Positions 61,926 through 64,000 of a stretch of DNA of 64,000 nucleotides are shown piece after piece (the stretch's first letter is position 1; every line of letters starts with the position of its first letter). The DNA is taken from contig NZ_JOID01000001.1 of the NCBI RefSeq assembly GCF_000719865.1, forward strand, positions 467,199 through 531,198, in the 5' to 3' direction. Below the pieces are notes generated by a model. The model saw only the letters and a list, made by a program, of their open reading frames with translations. It ran no database searches and had not been told where the DNA came from. The position numbers and the translations under genes are program-made. The stretch is from Streptomyces albus subsp. albus (GTDB taxonomy: Bacteria > Actinomycetota > Actinomycetes > Streptomycetales > Streptomycetaceae).

Positions 61926-63694
61926 TCAGTCCTCGCGCTCGCCGTCCCGCGCCGGCCCCCGGCTCTCGGCGGCCTCCGGCGCCTCCTGGTCTCCCCGGAC
62001 CTCCTGGCCTGCCTGGACATCGCCGACGTCACCGCGAGTGCCCTGCGGCTCCCCGCCACGGTCCCCGGGCACGACCTCCGACTCGGCCCCGCTCTCGCCG
62101 TCACGGCCCGCATCCGCGCCCGACGCGGCGCTCTCCGTGCCGGATACGGGCACCTCGGCCACCGTCTCCGGCTCGGCCCCGCCCGCCGGCTCGACCTCGT
62201 CCGCCTGCTCCGCATCGGGGTCGAAGGCGTCCACGAACTCCACCCCGTCCAGCTCCGCGAGCCGGTCGGAGGCGTCCGTCGTACCGCCCTGGTCGGCCTC
62301 GAGCGCACGGGCGAACCACTCGCGCGCCTCGGTCTCCCGGCCGATGGCCAGCAGGGCGTCGGCGTAGGCGTACCGCAGACGCGCCGTCCACGGCTGCACG
62401 GAGTGCGACGCCAGCTCCGGGCTCTGCAGAGTCACCACGGCCGCGTCCGGCTGGCCCATGTCACGCCGAGCGCCCGCGGCCACCAAGCGCATCTCCACCT
62501 GTCCGGCCTTGTCCAGCCTCTGCACCTCCGGCTCACCGGCCATGGCCAGCGCCCGCTCGGGACGCCCCATACCGCGCTCGCAGTCGGCCATCACCGGCCA
62601 CAGTTCGGCGGATCCGGTCATCCGGCGCGCGGCCCGGAACTCCGCCAATGCCTCGGCGTACTTGCCGACCCCGTACGCGGCGAAGCCGGCGGCTTCCCGG
62701 ACGGAGGCGACCCTGGACGCGAGCCGCAGCGCGATCCTGGAGTACTCGTAGGCCTGCTCGGGCTCCTCGTCCAGCAGCTTGGCGACCATGACGAGGTTCC
62801 GGGCGACGTCGACGGCCAGGGTCTTCGGCAGGCTCATCAGGTCCTGCCGCACGTCCTTGTCGATCTCGTCACCGGTGACGTCCTCGGGAATCGGCAGCCG
62901 CTTGATCGGCTCACGCTCCCGGTCGCCCCGCTCACGGTCACCGAAGCGGCCGCCGCCGGGCCGGCCGTCGCGCCGCCCCGGCCCACCGCGATCGTCGCGC
63001 CGGCCGTAGCCACCACGCCCCCGCTCATCCCGCGCACCGCCCCCGTACGAGCGACCGCCCCGGTCCCCGTCCCGCCGCGCGCCGGGCCGGTCGTCGCGTC
63101 CCCGGAACCCGCCCCGCTCGTCATCCCGGCGGAAAGCGGGCCGCTCATCGCGACGGAACCCACCACGGTCGTCCTCACGCCGCGGCCCACGCGGACGCTC
63201 ATCCCGCCGATCCCGGTCATCCCGACCCCGGAAACCGCCACGCTCGTCATCCCGGCGCGGGCCGGCCGGACGCTCACCACGCCGGTCCCGATCGTCCCGA
63301 CCCCGGAAACCGCCACGCTCGTCGTCCCGGCGCGGGCCGCGCGGCTGCTCACGCTCGTCCCGCCGCGCGCCGGGCCGGTCGTCGCGTCCCCGGAACCCGC
63401 CCCGCTCGTCATCCGCTCATCCCGCCGATCCCGGTCATCACGACCCCGGAAACCGCCACGCTCGTCATCCCGGCGCGGGCCGCGCGGCTGCTCACGCTCA
63501 TCCCGCCGCGCGCCGGGCCGGTCGTCGCGTCCCCGGAACCCGCCCCGCTCGTCATCCCGGCGGAAAGCGGGCCGCTCATCGCGACGGAACCCACCGCGGT
63601 CGTCCTCACGCCGCGGCCCACGCGGACGCTCATCCCGCCGGCTCTGCTCACCCCGGCCGGAGAAGCCGCGCTCGTCCCGTCTCACGCGCCCCAC
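61926..63694 (-). pseudogene. TPR protein gene with Arg/Asp/Gly-rich repeats, broken by a frameshift
   Basis: Two frames make one gene. From GTG at 63694 to about 63410 the frame reads Arg/Asp/Glu/Gly-rich repeats (GGFRGRDDRPGARRDE type). There the frame changes by one, and the same style continues open to the TPR part, which starts about REREPIKRLPIPEDVTGDE (near 62890) and runs to the stop at 61926. The intact C-terminal part, 308 residues from GTG at 62852, has about six TPR-like helices and an acidic tail. Homologues in other Streptomyces, as I recall them, have both parts in one frame. A 70-base loss in one repeat copy would explain the shift. The TPR half may still be made from an internal start. 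Confidence 0.75.
63060..63640. repeat. Imperfect tandem repeats coding for RD/RG-rich peptide
   Basis: A block beginning CGCCGCGCGCCGGGCCGG recurs at 63073, 63361 and 63504. The first gap is 288 bases (in frame) and the second 143 (not a multiple of three). The first and third copies share a further ~70 bases which the middle copy lacks at 63413/63414. Confidence 0.8.
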
Positions 63695-63788
63695 AGGGTC
63701 CCCCCTGCAGTACCATCGGCGCTGAAAGGCTTAGCTTCCGGGTTCGGAATGTAACCGGGCGTTTCCCTCACGCTATAACCACCGAAAC
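63690..63788 (-). rRNA. rrf: 5S rRNA gene, 3' end missing
   Basis: From 63788 down to 63690 the minus strand follows Streptomyces 5S rRNA closely: GTTTCGGTGGTTATAGCG, the A-loop, CCCGAACCCGGAAGCTAAG-like arm and CTGCAGGGGGGACCCTGTGG. After about 99 nucleotides it departs from the expected last ~20 (GAGAGTAGGACGCCGCCGAA) and runs into the R/D-rich coding sequence. The 3' strand of helix I, which should pair with the 5' end, is therefore absent. Confidence 0.8.
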
Positions 63789-63921
63789 TCTATCGGATAA
63801 CCCCGCAAAACGGGATCACGACAAGTTCCAAGCGAACAAGCACACTCTTCAATTGAGTCAAGCTTGGTTCAACCGGGACAACTGTTCGTTATCCGGGAAC
63901 CACACAGTGGACGCGAGCACC
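63789..63921 (-). other. 23S-5S rRNA spacer
   Basis: About 130 bases with a lower G+C content and several inverted repeats (for example GGATAACC/GGTTATCC near 63774-63800 and CCCGGTTGAACC near 63865), typical of the processed spacer. No tRNA gene. Confidence 0.7.
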
Positions 63922-64000
63922 TGAGGACAAGCCCTCGGCCTATTAGTACCAGTCAACTCCACACCTCACGGTGCTTCCATATCTGGCCTATCAACCCAGT
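63922..64000 (-). rRNA. rrl: 23S rRNA gene, 3' end (partial, runs off the window)
   Basis: The minus strand reads ACTGGGTTGATAGGCCAGAT at the window edge and continues through GTACTAATAGGCCGAGGGCT to about 63922, which is the well-conserved 3' terminal domain of actinobacterial 23S rRNA. Only ~79 bases are in the window, so the rRNA operon lies to the right and is transcribed toward lower coordinates. The exact 3' end is uncertain by a few bases. Confidence 0.9.

Noticed and set aside
63060..63640. Repeats near the right end considered as a CRISPR array
   Set aside because: Units are unequal, have no regular spacers, and translate as RD/RG-rich peptide; no cas genes are present.

Overview
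The window looks like a chromosomal segment of a Streptomyces or a close relative. The base composition is very G+C rich with strong third-position bias, and many genes start with GTG or TTG. The gene set is typical of the genus: an SflA/SepF-like division protein, streptogrisin-type proteases, an actinobacterial gas-vesicle cluster, an LAXTG-anchored lytic polysaccharide monooxygenase and a DUF5685 protein. Gene order resembles the S. coelicolor core region around sflA, pyrG, recN and tlyA (recalled, not computed). No prophage, CRISPR array, insertion sequence with a transposase, or tRNA gene was seen.

Layout. 1-8 kb: a cut-off Rieske protein, a wall-anchored copper monooxygenase, then a DnaE2-type polymerase with a degenerate Y-family partner (a probable translesion pair). 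8-13 kb: two secreted streptogrisin-like proteases and a DUF5685 protein with a Cys-rich tail. 13-18.5 kb: sflA, an acyl-CoA dehydrogenase, a 14-TM drug exporter and a PAP2 phosphatase. 18.7-25.3 kb: a small I78 inhibitor, a short gas-vesicle operon (O, A, F, G, Y, Z; no J, L, S or K) and, convergent to it, a large-subunit catalase. Both the gvp operon and the catalase have a plausible SigB-type promoter, which suggests an osmotic/oxidative stress island. 25.3-30.5 kb: a WYL regulator, a glycosyltransferase with an overlapping partner, and an uncharacterised overlapping pair.

30.6-40.6 kb is conserved housekeeping on the minus strand. parA, a ribbon-helix-helix-like gene, scpA, scpB and a pseudouridine synthase form one overlapping operon (chromosome partition and condensin loading). 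tyrA, cmk, plsC and der form the next block. A 196-bp transposase-less inverted-repeat element lies between them, and its end coincides with the stop codon of the pseudouridine synthase gene. 40.9-47.1 kb: ald, a STAND/TPR protein, a NUDIX hydrolase and pyrG. 47.5-53 kb: a GH15 enzyme, a secreted GH16 beta-glucanase and its divergent LacI regulator sharing a perfect palindrome, and a glycosyltransferase. 53.1-58.5 kb: a MraY/WecA-like transferase, recN, nadK, tlyA and a small conserved protein. 58.6-61.7 kb: an SCP2 protein, a HAD phosphatase and a DUF1015 protein.

The right end (61.9-64 kb) holds a TPR gene whose Arg/Asp/Gly-rich repeat region is frameshifted. Its apparent start lies inside a 5S rRNA gene that lacks its 3' end, downstream of the 3' end of a 23S rRNA gene. 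These two adjacent anomalies suggest either a real rearrangement or an assembly artefact at the rRNA operon.
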